A stretch of DNA of 64,000 bases from Aeromonas schubertii (GCF_000820105.1 NZ_CDDB01000109.1:30855-94854); one strand, 5' to 3'. Positions 35,654 through 44,935 are shown, counted from the stretch's first letter. Notes: generated from the letters alone by a model not told the origin. Made by a program: numbers and translations.

Positions 35654-36625
35654 TCAATAGACGGGCAGCACCACCTCCTGGAACAGCTCGTCGATGCGGG
35701 CCTGGGTCGGCTGCTGCATCACGTTCTGGATCACCTCCTTGGTGAGGTGGGGTGAAAAGGTGGTGATGAAGTCATACATATAGTTCTGCAGCAGTATGCT
35801 CTTGCTAAAACAGAGATAGGCCGGGCAGGGGGTAAAGAGGTGCTCCAGGTTGATGGCCACCAGATCCGGGGCATCGGTGTCGTTGGCCACCAGAGAGGAG
35901 ATGATGCCGATACCGAACCCCAGTTCGACGTAGCGCTTGATGACACCGGCATCCATCACCGTCATGTAGTAGTTGGGGGTGAGCCCGGCGGTCTCAAACG
36001 CCTCGTCCTGCACCTTGCGACCGGTCGCCCCGCTCTCGTAGCTGAGGATGGGATAGTCGCAGAGCTGCTCCAGGGTCGGACGTTTCACCCTGGTCAGGGG
36101 GTGATCCTTGGGCACCACCAGGGAGAGAGTCCACAAATAGGCAGGCAGCACGATGAGATCCTTATCGAAGCCGATCTCGTGGGCCACGATGGAGAAATCC
36201 GAATACCCCTTGCTGATCTGATCCTTGCTGGCCGACATCACGGGGTGCAGGTGGAACGAGATCTTGGGGTACTTCTTGGTGAAGTAGGTGACCGATTTCG
36301 GCAGCAGGTGGCGCGCTATGGTGTGGGTGGTGTGGATATTGAGTGTGCCCACGGTCGGATCGAGATACTCACGGGAAATCGCCTTGATCTTGCTCTCTAT
36401 GTTAAGCATCGCCTCGGCACACTTGATGATCTCCTCTCCCACCGGGGTGATGCGGTGCAGGTGTTTGCCACGCCGCTCGAAGATGCGCACCCCCAGCTCT
36501 CCCTCGAGCAGACCGATCTGTTTGCTGACCCCGGGCTGGCTGGTATAGAGCGCCTCGGAGGCGGCCGAGACGTTGAGATTGTGGTCCCGTATCGCGATCA
36601 AGTACTTCAACTGCTGCAATTTCAA
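35654..36625 (-). CDS. cysB: LysR-type regulator, CysB-like
   Basis: The 323-aa protein starts at a TTG (36625) giving KLQQLKYLIAIRDHNLNVSA, which aligns with E. coli CysB ([20 protein letters not shown]); length matches (324). The winged helix covers about 1-60 (LYTSQPGVSKQIGLLEGELG) and the C-terminal block NYMYDFITTFSPHLTKEV is CysB-typical. CysB activates sulphur assimilation with N-acetylserine. Similarity outside the head is moderate, so a CysB paralogue is possible. A perfect inverted repeat lies in its upstream region. Confidence 0.82.
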   Translation of the reverse strand: MKLQQLKYLIAIRDHNLNVSAASEALYTSQPGVSKQIGLLEGELGVRIFERRGKHLHRITPVGEEIIKCAEAMLNIESKIKAISREYLDPTVGTLNIHTTHTIARHLLPKSVTYFTKKYPKISFHLHPVMSASKDQISKGYSDFSIVAHEIGFDKDLIVLPAYLWTLSLVVPKDHPLTRVKRPTLEQLCDYPILSYESGATGRKVQDEAFETAGLTPNYYMTVMDAGVIKRYVELGFGIGIISSLVANDTDAPDLVAINLEHLFTPCPAYLCFSKSILLQNYMYDFITTFSPHLTKEVIQNVMQQPTQARIDELFQEVVLPVY

Positions 36626-36663
36626 GGCTCGTCCCTCGCTGGCTGGCGTCTCGTCGGGCGACC

Positions 36664-36745
36664 TTAGGAAAATGGCCGCCCCGAAGGGCGGCCAGTTTAT
36701 CATCCGAGGCCGGGCCAATCGCCGCTTGTTCCTTCATTTTCCTAA
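36664..36745. repeat. Perfect 10-bp inverted repeat upstream of the cysB-like gene
   Basis: TTAGGAAAAT at 36664-36673 and ATTTTCCTAA at 36736-36745 are exact complements, 62 bases apart, with a terminator hairpin beside the first arm. They may be paired operator half-sites for autoregulation. Function inferred only from position. Confidence 0.45.
36666..36693 (-). terminator. Terminator after the amidotransferase gene
   Basis: Perfect stem GGCCGCCC / GGGCGGCC with CGAA loop (36674-36693); on the minus strand ATTTTCC follows. It separates the mmsA-amidotransferase transcript from cysB. Confidence 0.7.
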
Positions 36746-36783
36746 AGAATCTAGCATTCGGCCCGGTGCCCTGACAAACCGCC

Positions 36784-37515
36784 TCAGGAGAGACCCACTC
36801 CCACCGGCAGCAGCAGGCCGAGAAACTGCAGGATCCAGCGCAGCACCAGGCTCGAGTCGACCCCCTGCTCCAGGGTGGCGAGGCAGGCCTGATAGCGCGC
36901 CTCCCCGAGGCTATCACGCCGCTTCTCGATGAGGGCCCGGTCGTACTCCACCGGAAACTCGGGATGACCCTGAATGGCCACCACGTGCTCCCCGTGCTGG
37001 AACATGAAGTTGGGACAAAAATCGTTGCCCGCCAGGCGCAGCGCCCCCGGTGGCAGAGACTCCACCTGATCCTGATGGCTCGCCAGGACCCGGATCTGCG
37101 GCGCGCTCGGCACCATCCAGTCACGTTCGGCAAGCACGGGGTTAACCGCAACCCCGAGCCCCCACCCCTTGGCCGACTTGTTCACCGCCCCGCCGAGCGC
37201 CTGGGCGATGGCCTGATGACCGAAGCAGACACCCGCCAGGGGCACCCCGGCCGCATCGGCTCGTAGGATCCAGTCGCGCAGGGCCACGACCCAGGGGAGA
37301 TCGCTGTAGGCATCGTGACGTGAACCTGTGATGAGCCAGGCGTCGCACTCCTGGAGATCCGCCGGCAACTCGCCATCACAGGCGGCCCAGACCGAGAAGG
37401 CCAGATCCGGCTGCAAAGCCCGGAATCCGGCGATAAACATCTCCGAATAGACCCGACCAAAGCGCTCGGCATAGTCGGCATCGAGCCGATCGCAGTCGAG
37501 GATCCCCAGTTTCAT
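36784..37515 (-). CDS. Class I glutamine amidotransferase-like protein
   Basis: The 243-aa protein has the nucleophile motif GVCFGHQAIAQALGG (Cys about 93) and the His-Glu pair in AIQGHPEFP, with ITGSRHDAYSD upstream. These belong to the GMP-synthase-like GATase family. No synthetase partner is fused or adjacent. AAGGAG precedes the ATG at 37515. It follows mmsA by 17 bases, so it probably belongs to the same catabolic operon; a gamma-glutamyl hydrolase role analogous to PuuD is possible but the motifs differ from PuuD. Confidence 0.82.
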   Translation of the reverse strand: MKLGILDCDRLDADYAERFGRVYSEMFIAGFRALQPDLAFSVWAACDGELPADLQECDAWLITGSRHDAYSDLPWVVALRDWILRADAAGVPLAGVCFGHQAIAQALGGAVNKSAKGWGLGVAVNPVLAERDWMVPSAPQIRVLASHQDQVESLPPGALRLAGNDFCPNFMFQHGEHVVAIQGHPEFPVEYDRALIEKRRDSLGEARYQACLATLEQGVDSSLVLRWILQFLGLLLPVGVGLS

Positions 37516-37532
37516 CCAGTTTGCTCCTTGCA

Positions 37533-39026
37533 TCACTTCATGGTGGGCATGATGAAGCTGGCGCCACTGCGCTCCCCTTCCGGCCAGCGGGCGGTCACCG
37601 TCTTCATGCGAGTGTAGAAACGCACACCATCCGGCCCGTGCATGTGAAGCGGTCCGAACAGGGATCGCTTCCAGCCACCGAAACTGTGGAAGGCCATGGG
37701 CACCGGGATGGGCACGTTGACCCCTACCATACCCACCTGGACGCGCTGGGTGAAGTCCCTGGCCGTCAGACCGTCGGCGGTGAAGATGGCGGTACCGTTG
37801 CCATACTCGTGCTGGTTGATGAGGGTCAGCGCCGTCTCGTAATCGGGCACCCGCACCACGCAGAGCACCGGACCGAAGATCTCTTCCTGATAGACGCGCA
37901 TAGACGGGCTCACACGGTCAAACAGGCAGCCACCGATGAAGTAACCCTCCCCGTGGCCAAACGGGCGACCGTCGACCACCAGCTCGGCCCCCTCGGCCAC
38001 CCCCTGATCCACGTAACCGCGCACCCGCGCCAGGTGCTCCTTGCTGATGAGGGGGCCCATCTCATTTTCCGGAGTGACCCCGAGCCCGGGGCCGACGCGC
38101 AGCTGCTCCACCAGGGGGGTGAGACGAGCCACCAGGGCATCGGCCACCTGGTCACCCACTGCCACCGCCACCGAGATAGCCATGCAGCGCTCACCCGCCG
38201 CCCCGTAAGCCGCCCCCATCAGGGCACTCACGGCGCCATCGAGATCGGCATCCGGCATCACCACCATGTGGTTCTTGGCGCCACCCAGGGCCTGCACTCG
38301 CTTGCCGTGGGCCGAGGCGGTGGCATAGATGTACTCGGCGATGGGGGTGGATCCGACAAACGACACCGCCTGCACCCGCGAGTCGGTCAGCAGCACGTCG
38401 ACCACCTCCTTGTCACCGTTGATGACGTTGAACACCCCATCCGGCAGACCCGCCTCCTTGAGCAGCTCGGCCATGCGCAGGGAGAGACCGGGATCCTTCT
38501 CCGACGGCTTGAGCACGAAGCTGTTGCCGCAGGCCAGCGCCACCGGGAACATCCACAAGGGCACCATGGCCGGAAAGTTGAACGGCGTGATGCCGGCGCA
38601 CACCCCAAGCGGCTGCATCATGGACCAGCTGTCCACCCCGCGTCCCACGTTTTGGGAGTGCTCCCCCTTCTGCAGGTGCGGAATGCCGCAGGCAAACTCC
38701 ACCACCTCCAGCCCCCGGGTCAGCTCCCCCTGGGCGTCGCTCAGCACCTTGCCGTGCTCCCGGGTGATGAGGGCCGCCAACTCGTCCCTGTGCTCTTCCA
38801 TCAGGGCCTTGAAGCGGAACATCACTCGTGCCCGCACCAGAGGCGGGGTCTGGGCCCAGGCAGGAAAGGCCCGTTCGGCGACCGCGATCGCCTCGGCGCA
38901 CTCGGCCGCCGAGGAGAGGGCCACCCGGCCAATCTCCTCCCCCGTTGCGGGATTGTGGATGGGGGCGGAGCGTCCGCCGTGGCTCGCCCCGTGGCGACCG
39001 TCGATAAAGTTACCCAAGGTGGTCAT
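37533..39026 (-). CDS. mmsA: CoA-acylating (methyl)malonate-semialdehyde dehydrogenase
   Basis: The 497-aa aldehyde dehydrogenase has the substrate-binding [20 protein letters not shown] block, NAD loop [12 protein letters not shown] and catalytic Cys281 in [11 protein letters not shown]. The lack of a general-base glutamate at the usual ELGG site (here LGGAKNH) marks the CoA-dependent MmsA type. It converts malonate semialdehyde to acetyl-CoA, or the methyl form to propionyl-CoA. It lies between the transaminase and amidotransferase genes, as expected for beta-alanine use. Confidence 0.93.
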   Translation of the reverse strand: MTTLGNFIDGRHGASHGGRSAPIHNPATGEEIGRVALSSAAECAEAIAVAERAFPAWAQTPPLVRARVMFRFKALMEEHRDELAALITREHGKVLSDAQGELTRGLEVVEFACGIPHLQKGEHSQNVGRGVDSWSMMQPLGVCAGITPFNFPAMVPLWMFPVALACGNSFVLKPSEKDPGLSLRMAELLKEAGLPDGVFNVINGDKEVVDVLLTDSRVQAVSFVGSTPIAEYIYATASAHGKRVQALGGAKNHMVVMPDADLDGAVSALMGAAYGAAGERCMAISVAVAVGDQVADALVARLTPLVEQLRVGPGLGVTPENEMGPLISKEHLARVRGYVDQGVAEGAELVVDGRPFGHGEGYFIGGCLFDRVSPSMRVYQEEIFGPVLCVVRVPDYETALTLINQHEYGNGTAIFTADGLTARDFTQRVQVGMVGVNVPIPVPMAFHSFGGWKRSLFGPLHMHGPDGVRFYTRMKTVTARWPEGERSGASFIMPTMK

Positions 39027-39041
39027 GCATCCTCCGTGATA

Positions 39042-40373
39042 TCAGGCCTGGGCCTGCAGGACATCCTGCAGCAGGTTGAAGAGTTGATCGATCTGCTCGC
39101 GCTCTATGATGAGGGGGGGCGAGAGGGCGATGATGTCGCCGGTCACCCGGATCAGGGCCCCCTTCTCGAAGCAGCGCACAAACACCTCATAGGCGCGCTT
39201 GCCGGGTGCTCCGGCCATGGGCTCGAGCTCGATCCCCGCCACCAGGCCGTAGTTGCGAATATCCTTGACGTGCTTGCAGCCACGCAGGGCGTGTACCGCC
39301 TCCTCCCAGTAACCCGCCATGTCACGCGCCCGGGTCAGCAGCCCCTCATTCTGGTAGATATCCAGGGTCGCCAGACCGGCGGCGGCGGCCACCGGATGGC
39401 CCGAGTAGGTGTAGCCGTGGAACAGCTCGATGGCTCCCTTGCCGGCGGCCATCATGTCGTCGTAGATGTGCCCCTGTACCAGCACGGCCCCCATGGGGAT
39501 CGCCCCATTGGTGAGTCCCTTGGCGGTGGTGATGATGTCAGGCTGGACATCGAACTCCTGGGCGGCGAACGGCGAACCGAGACGACCGAAACCGGTGATC
39601 ACCTCGTCGAAGATGAGCAGGATGCCGTGCTTGGTGCAGATCTCGCGCAACCGCTTGAGATAGCCCTTGGGTGGCAGGAGCACACCGGTACTACCGGCGA
39701 TAGGCTCGACGATGACGGCGGCGATGTTGCTGGCATCGTGCAGGAAGACCAGCTTCTCCAGCTCGTCGGCCAGGGTCAGGTTCTCGTCCGGCAGGCCACG
39801 GGTGAAGGCGTTGCGGGCGATATCCAGGGTGTGGGGCAGGTGATCGACCCCGGGTAGCAGGGATCCGAACCATTTGCGGTTGGCAGGAATTCCCCCGACC
39901 GAGATGCCGCCGAAGCCGACCCCGTGATAGCCACGCTCGCGGCCGATGAGGCGGGTGCGGGTTCCCTCGCCACGGGCTCGTTGCCAGGCCAGGGCGATCT
40001 TGAGGGCGGTGTCGACCGATTCGGAACCCGAGTTGGTGTAGAAGACATGCTTGAAGCCGGGGGGGGCGATCTCCACCAGGCGGTCGGCCAGCTCGAAGGG
40101 GAGCGGGTGCCCCATCTGAAACGTCGGGGCGAAGTCGAGGTGACTGATTTGGGCCGACACGGCCTCGGCAATCTCCCGACGGCCATGGCCGGCGTTGCAA
40201 CACCAGAGGCCGGCGGTACCATCCAGTATCTTGCGGCCGTCCTCTGAGTAATAATGCATTCCCTGCGCCGATGTGAGGATGCGCGGTGCCGCCTTGAACT
40301 GCTGATTGGCGGTAAACGGCATCCAGAAGGCGGAGAGATCCTGGGGCGTCTGTATCTCGTTGACAGGTTTCAT
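39042..40373 (-). CDS. Omega-amino acid:pyruvate transaminase (beta-alanine type)
   Basis: The 443-aa class III PLP transaminase has FWMPFTANQQFKAAPRI at the start, HVFYTNSGSESVDTALKIA, the PLP aspartate in LLIFDEVITGFGRLG and the cofactor lysine in ITTAKGLTNGAIPMG. It moves the amino group of beta-alanine or similar omega-amino acids to pyruvate, giving malonate semialdehyde for MmsA 15 bases downstream. ATG at 40373 has GAGG upstream; the GTG two codons earlier is not preferred. Divergent from the PuuR-like gene. Confidence 0.9.
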   Translation of the reverse strand: MKPVNEIQTPQDLSAFWMPFTANQQFKAAPRILTSAQGMHYYSEDGRKILDGTAGLWCCNAGHGRREIAEAVSAQISHLDFAPTFQMGHPLPFELADRLVEIAPPGFKHVFYTNSGSESVDTALKIALAWQRARGEGTRTRLIGRERGYHGVGFGGISVGGIPANRKWFGSLLPGVDHLPHTLDIARNAFTRGLPDENLTLADELEKLVFLHDASNIAAVIVEPIAGSTGVLLPPKGYLKRLREICTKHGILLIFDEVITGFGRLGSPFAAQEFDVQPDIITTAKGLTNGAIPMGAVLVQGHIYDDMMAAGKGAIELFHGYTYSGHPVAAAAGLATLDIYQNEGLLTRARDMAGYWEEAVHALRGCKHVKDIRNYGLVAGIELEPMAGAPGKRAYEVFVRCFEKGALIRVTGDIIALSPPLIIEREQIDQLFNLLQDVLQAQA

Positions 40374-40388
40374 GATCACCTCGTCCTA

Positions 40389-40433
40389 AGGTGTTTAGCT
40401 ATTAATGACTAGCGGGTATTAAATTAAACACCT
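40389..40433. promoter_or_regulatory. Paired half-sites in the transaminase/PuuR divergent region
   Basis: AGGTGTTTA (40389-40397) and its exact complement TAAACACCT (40425-40433) lie just upstream of the transaminase start. A copy with 9 of 10 matches, GTTGTTTAGC, occurs in the puuC promoter. They are good candidates for the operator of the PuuR-like regulator. Confidence 0.55.
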
Positions 40434-40558
40434 GAAGCCTGAAAAAGGGGAGAAGATTCGCCCCCGACTTATTGGTTCCAACCCATACGGGTGGTATAAG
40501 ATAATTAACACAAATACAACAATAGTAAACAGCAAAGCAACAGAGGGAGTCTCTATCG

Positions 40559-41101
40559 ATGGATATCGGCAATCGCCTCAAGGCGGTACGCACCAGGGCC
40601 GGGCTCTCCCAGCGCGAGTTGGCCAAGCGCTCGGGAGTAACCAACGGCTTCATCTCCCAGATCGAGAAGAATCAGGTCAGCCCGTCGGTCGCCTCTCTGC
40701 GCAAGGTGCTGGAGGGGATCCCCATGTCCCTGGCCAACTTCTTCACCGACGAGACCGAGATGGATACCGAGGTGATCTTCCGCGCCGACGAGATGCCCGA
40801 TCTCGGCAGCCACCCCATCAGCTACCGGCTGGTCGGCCACAGCCGGGCCAACCGCACCATCGGCATGCTCAAGGAAGTACTGCCGCCGGGAGCCGACACC
40901 GGGGCCGAAATGCTGAGCCACGAGGGTGAGGAGTGCGGCATCATCATCGCCGGCAGCGCCGAGGTGACGGTGGGTGAGCAGGTCTATCTGCTGCAACCCG
41001 GCGACGGCTACTACTTCGACAGCCGTACCCCCCATCGCTTTCGCAACGCGGGAGATCAGGAGTGCGTACTCATCTCGGCCAACAGCCCGGCCACCTTCTG
41101 A
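40559..41101 (+). CDS. puuR: XRE-cupin transcriptional regulator, PuuR-like
   Basis: The 180-aa protein has an N-terminal helix-turn-helix (LSQRELAKRSGVTNGFISQI, about 16-35) and a C-terminal cupin (HEGEECGIIIAGSAEVTVG, then PGDGYYFDSRTPHRFRN). This is the PuuR architecture; PuuR represses putrescine use in E. coli. It is flanked by the divergent beta-alanine genes and by puuC on its own strand, both probably its targets. Confidence 0.87.
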   Translation: MDIGNRLKAVRTRAGLSQRELAKRSGVTNGFISQIEKNQVSPSVASLRKVLEGIPMSLANFFTDETEMDTEVIFRADEMPDLGSHPISYRLVGHSRANRTIGMLKEVLPPGADTGAEMLSHEGEECGIIIAGSAEVTVGEQVYLLQPGDGYYFDSRTPHRFRNAGDQECVLISANSPATF

Positions 41102-41130
41102 TAATGTTTAAGAAATTGTTACAAACACGA

Positions 41131-41159
41131 TTTACTTCGGCCTGGTTGTTTAGCATAGT
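41131..41159 (+). promoter_or_regulatory. puuC promoter with embedded operator-like motif
   Basis: TTTACT (41131-41136), 17 bases, CATAGT (41154-41159). The spacer contains GGTTGTTTAGC, nearly the same as the half-site near the transaminase gene, a placement that suits repression. Confidence 0.5.
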
Positions 41160-41194
41160 GATGCAATCGTGAGCCATCCGTTCAAGGAGCGAAC

Positions 41195-42691
41195 ATGTCC
41201 ACTCTCACCCTGGCCGACTGGGAACAACGCGCCGCCACCCTGAAGATCGAGGCTCGTGCCTTTATCGACGGCGCTTATGTCGACGCCAACTCGGGCGCCA
41301 CCCTCGACTGCATCAACCCGGCCAACGGTCGTCTGCTGGCCAAGGTGGCCGCCTGTGACGCTGCCGATGCCGAGCTGGCGGTACAGGCCGCACGCCGCGC
41401 CTTCGAGGAGCGCCGCTGGGCCGGCCTACCGCCCAAGCAGCGCAAGCTGATCCTGCAACGCTTCGCTGCATTGATGCGCGAGCATGTGGAAGAGCTCGCT
41501 CTGCTCGAGTCCCTCGACATGGGCAAACCCGTAGGTGACGCCATCGGCTATGACGCCCCGGCCGCCGCCAACTGCATCGCCTGGAACGGCGAGGCGATCG
41601 ACAAGATCTACGACGAGGTGGCCCCGGTCGAAGAGGGGGCCCTGGCCCTGGTCACCCGCGAGCCGCTGGGCATAGTCGCCGCCATAGTGCCGTGGAACTT
41701 CCCCCTGGTAATGGCCTGCTGGAAACTGGGGCCCGCACTGGCCACAGGGAACTCGGTGATCCTCAAGCCTTCGGAGAAATCCCCCCTGACCGCCATCCGC
41801 ATCGCCGGACTGGCCAAACAGGCCGGACTCCCCGATGGCGTCTTCAATGTGCTGCCCGGCTTTGGTCACACCGTGGGTGAGGCGCTGGCCATGCACATGG
41901 ATGTGGACTGCATCACCTTCACCGGCTCGACCAAGATCGGCAAACACCTGGTGGAGTGTTCGGGCAAGTCCAACCTCAAGCGCGCCTTTATGGAGTGTGG
42001 TGGCAAGAGCCCCAACATAGTGCTGGCAGACGCGCCGGACCTCGAGCTGGCCGCCCGCACCGCCGCCTCGGCCATCTTCTATAACCAGGGTGAAGTGTGC
42101 ACCGCTGCCTCTCGTCTGCTGGTGCAAAACAGCATCAAGGCCGAGTTTGTGGCCCGGGTGGTGGAGTACGCCCGCGAGTGGGTAAGCAGCAATCCGCTGG
42201 ATCCGGCCACCCGCATCGGCGCCATGGTTGATGGCCTGCAGATGGAGCAGGTGCTCTGCTACATCGCCTCGGGCAAGGCAGAGGGGGCGACCCTGCTGCT
42301 GGGGGGTGAACGCTGCAATCAGGAGAGCGGTGGTTTTTACATCACCCCGACCATCTTCGATGATGTGACGCCCCAGATGCGCATCTTCCGCGAGGAGATC
42401 TTCGGGCCCGTGCTTGCCATCACCGGCTTCGACACCCTGGAAGAGGCGATCCGGCTCGGCAACGACACCTGTTATGGCCTCGCCGCGGCAGTGTGGACCT
42501 CCGACATCAGCAAGGCGGTGAAAACCTCACGCGCCCTGCGCGCCGGCACCGTCTTCGTCAACAACTGGGACGGTGGCGACATGACCATGCCGTTTGGGGG
42601 CTACAAGCAGTCGGGCAACGGGCGCGACAAGTCCCTGCACGCCCTCGAAAAATATACCGAGCTGAAAAGCACCTGGATCCAGCTCGATTAG
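41195..42691 (+). CDS. puuC: Gamma-glutamyl-gamma-aminobutyraldehyde dehydrogenase-type ALDH
   Basis: The 498-aa NAD(P)-dependent aldehyde dehydrogenase has the general base in FMECGGKSPNIVL (Glu267) and nucleophile Cys302 in NQGEVCTAASR, with IVPWNFPLVMACWKLGPAL. The start LTLADWEQRAATLKIEARAF resembles PuuC. It oxidises aminoaldehydes from putrescine breakdown. AAGGAGCG precedes the ATG. The rest of the Puu pathway (puuA, puuB, puuD) is not in the window. Confidence 0.9.
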   Translation: MSTLTLADWEQRAATLKIEARAFIDGAYVDANSGATLDCINPANGRLLAKVAACDAADAELAVQAARRAFEERRWAGLPPKQRKLILQRFAALMREHVEELALLESLDMGKPVGDAIGYDAPAAANCIAWNGEAIDKIYDEVAPVEEGALALVTREPLGIVAAIVPWNFPLVMACWKLGPALATGNSVILKPSEKSPLTAIRIAGLAKQAGLPDGVFNVLPGFGHTVGEALAMHMDVDCITFTGSTKIGKHLVECSGKSNLKRAFMECGGKSPNIVLADAPDLELAARTAASAIFYNQGEVCTAASRLLVQNSIKAEFVARVVEYAREWVSSNPLDPATRIGAMVDGLQMEQVLCYIASGKAEGATLLLGGERCNQESGGFYITPTIFDDVTPQMRIFREEIFGPVLAITGFDTLEEAIRLGNDTCYGLAAAVWTSDISKAVKTSRALRAGTVFVNNWDGGDMTMPFGGYKQSGNGRDKSLHALEKYTELKSTWIQLD

Positions 42692-42716
42692 TGCCATAAA
42701 CAAGCACTCAGAAAAC

Positions 42717-42742
42717 AAAAAGGGGGAATATCCCCCTTTTTT
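42717..42742. terminator. Terminator after puuC
   Basis: AAAAAGGGGGA / TCCCCCTTTTT around ATA, ending in TTTTTT; symmetrical, so it works on both strands. Confidence 0.9.
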
Positions 42743-42785
42743 CATTTACCCCTTCCCAGACGAGGCCCAATCGATATAATCATCA

Positions 42786-42983
42786 ATGTGGCAACTCTTT
42801 ATATTTAATAGAAAAATGCTGTTTTTCATAGGAAGTGTGCTGTTTCTGGTCATCGGACTGCCCCTGCTCTTCTATGCCCTCGGGCAGGGCGAGGCCTATG
42901 TCACCTGGGGGCCCTGGATCTCCGCCATCGCCCTGATGCTCTGGCTGCTCAAGGATGTCACCAATATCCGCCGCGGCGGCTGA
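42786..42983 (+). CDS. Small membrane protein, 65 aa
   Basis: Two hydrophobic segments (about 10-32 and 41-56) and a basic tail (TNIRRGG) point to a small inner-membrane protein. The first ATG has no ribosome site; a second ATG 30 bases on (MLFFIGSVL) is equally weak. Not recognised. It precedes rarD by 80 bases. Confidence 0.55.
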   Translation: MWQLFIFNRKMLFFIGSVLFLVIGLPLLFYALGQGEAYVTWGPWISAIALMLWLLKDVTNIRRGG

Positions 42984-43063
42984 CCCCCTTCTTTCCGGTT
43001 AACACTCCCGCTACACTGACGTTTTGTGATCCTCATCACCCATAACAACAAGGCGTCAATCAC

Positions 43064-43963
43064 ATGCAATCCGCTTCCCAACGTCAGGGGGTGATCTTTG
43101 CCCTGTCCGCTTACACCCTGTGGGGGCTGGCCCCCATCTACTTCAAGCTGATTAGCCAGGTACCCGCCGGCGAGATCCTGACCCATCGCGTCATCTGGTC
43201 CTTCGTGTTGCTGCTGGCGCTGGTCTTGCTCAAGCGTCAGTGGCACCGGGTGCAGGCGGTACTGAAACAGCCACGCCAACTGGCCCTGCTCGCCCTCACC
43301 TCGACCCTGGTGGGGGGTAACTGGCTGCTCTTTATCTGGGCCATCAACAACGGCCACATGCTCGATGCCAGTCTGGGTTACTACATCAATCCCCTGTTCA
43401 ACGTGGTGTTGGGGCTCTTCTTTCTTGGCGAACGGCTGCGCCGCCTGCAGTGGGGGGCCGTCGCCCTGGCCACCCTCGGGGTGCTGGTACAACTGGTGGC
43501 CTTCGGCTCACTCCCCTGGATCGCTCTGGTACTGGCCTCGACCTTCGCCCTCTATGGACTCATCCGCAAGAAGCTGGCCCTGGATGCCCTCACCGGCCTG
43601 CTGCTGGAGACCCTGATCATGCTGCCGGCTGCCGCCGTCTATCTGTGGGGCATCGCCGACAGTCCCACCAGCCACCTCGGCGCCAATCCGGCCAGCCTCA
43701 ACCTGCTGCTGGTCGCCGCCGGCCTGGTGACAACCGTGCCCCTGCTCTGCTTCACCGCCGCCGCCACTCGCCTCAAGCTCTCGACCCTGGGCTTCTTCCA
43801 GTACATAGGCCCGAGCCTGATGTTTATCCTGGCGGTGACCCAGTACGGCGAGCCTCTGCTGATGGACAAGACCATCACCTTCGCCTGTATCTGGAGCGCC
43901 CTGGTGCTGTTTAGCCTCGACGGGCTGCGCCGCAGCCGCAAGACGGCGGCCCCCGCTACCTGA
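43064..43963 (+). CDS. rarD: EamA-family transporter RarD
   Basis: The 299-aa membrane protein has about ten helices in two EamA repeats. The start ALSAYTLWGLAPIYFKLI with VPAGEILTHRVIWSF is diagnostic of RarD (chloramphenicol-sensitive protein family); ASLGYYINPLFNVVLGLFFL is the end of the first repeat. The transported compound is unknown. Confidence 0.92.
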   Translation: MQSASQRQGVIFALSAYTLWGLAPIYFKLISQVPAGEILTHRVIWSFVLLLALVLLKRQWHRVQAVLKQPRQLALLALTSTLVGGNWLLFIWAINNGHMLDASLGYYINPLFNVVLGLFFLGERLRRLQWGAVALATLGVLVQLVAFGSLPWIALVLASTFALYGLIRKKLALDALTGLLLETLIMLPAAAVYLWGIADSPTSHLGANPASLNLLLVAAGLVTTVPLLCFTAAATRLKLSTLGFFQYIGPSLMFILAVTQYGEPLLMDKTITFACIWSALVLFSLDGLRRSRKTAAPAT

Positions 43964-43967
43964 CCCC

Positions 43968-43994
43968 GAAGGCCCGCCAGGGCCTTCTGTTTTT
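43968..43994 (+). terminator. rarD terminator
   Basis: Stem GAAGGCCC / GGGCCTTC with GCCA loop followed by TGTTTTT. Confidence 0.9.
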
Positions 43995-44047
43995 GCGCTG
44001 CAATTTTTTACAAGCGTCCGCCCTCCCTTTGCGCTAAGAATGGGGCT

Positions 44048-44848
44048 ATGGAATCAAGTACCCTCATCCGCTACTGGCAATCCCCCCTGCTTCCCGGGGT
44101 CGAGCTGTGCCGTGCTCGCCACCGGGAGTTCAGCTATGGCCGCCACGTCCATCTGGATTACCACATAGGCCTGGTGCAGCAGGGAGGGCAGAAGTTTATC
44201 CACAAGGGCAGCAGCCACCGGCTGATCGAGGGGTGCCTCTCCACCGTCAACCCGGACGAGATGCACGATGGCACCAGCCTGTTGCCGGAGGGGTACGAGG
44301 TGCGGGTCTTCTCGCTGCCCCCCGAGTTCATCCACCGGCTGCTACCCGGCGGCGAGCGTTTCTTTGCCACCTCTCTGGTACCCCGCCCCGACCTCTATCT
44401 GGGATTTGCCCGGCTGCATGCCTGCCTGGAGCAACCGCAGGCGGATCCCCTGCTGGTCGAGGGGCTGCTGCTCGAGCTGCTCGGGGAGCTCTTCGCCTTG
44501 CCGGTGCAGCGACACGCCCTGGCCGATCCCCAGTTGCGCTTCCTGCGCGAACGGCTGCTCGCCACCCTGGATCAGCCTCACACCCTGGAGGAGCTCGCCA
44601 CCCAGGTGGGGCTCGATCGCTTCGCCTTCCTGCGCCAATTCAAGAAGCGCACCGGCATGACCCCCTATGCCTGGCTCAAACGGCTGCGGCTCGAGCAGGG
44701 GAAGCGACTGCTGGCGGAGGGGATGGTGCCGAGCGAGGTAGCCCTGGCAGTGGGCTTCTTCGACCAGAGCCACTTTCATCGGGGCTTCGCCCAGGCCTAC
44801 GGCGTGACACCGGCCCGCTATCGGGAGCAGATGCGGCGCCCCCTGTGA
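44048..44848 (+). CDS. AraC-family transcriptional regulator
   Basis: The 266-aa protein has an N-terminal AraC cupin (about 20-120, containing HVHLDYHIGLVQQGG and TVNPDEMHDG) and two C-terminal helix-turn-helix motifs (LEELATQVGLDRFAFLRQF; PSEVALAVGFFDQSHFHRGF). The layout matches AraC regulators that usually sit next to the LysE exporter they control; here lysE follows by 87 bases. Effector unknown. Confidence 0.88.
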   Translation: MESSTLIRYWQSPLLPGVELCRARHREFSYGRHVHLDYHIGLVQQGGQKFIHKGSSHRLIEGCLSTVNPDEMHDGTSLLPEGYEVRVFSLPPEFIHRLLPGGERFFATSLVPRPDLYLGFARLHACLEQPQADPLLVEGLLLELLGELFALPVQRHALADPQLRFLRERLLATLDQPHTLEELATQVGLDRFAFLRQFKKRTGMTPYAWLKRLRLEQGKRLLAEGMVPSEVALAVGFFDQSHFHRGFAQAYGVTPARYREQMRRPL

Positions 44849-44935
44849 GGCACGCCGAACCCGGTGCAATAGTTTACAAGCCATCATCCCCGCCAGACGG
44901 GAGACTGGGGACAAGTCAGATTGATGGAGATCCCC

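Noticed and set aside
36784-37515. Assignment of the amidotransferase as PuuD
   Set aside because: The nucleophile motif is GVCFGHQ rather than the peptidase C26 type seen in PuuD; only the context suggests a related role.
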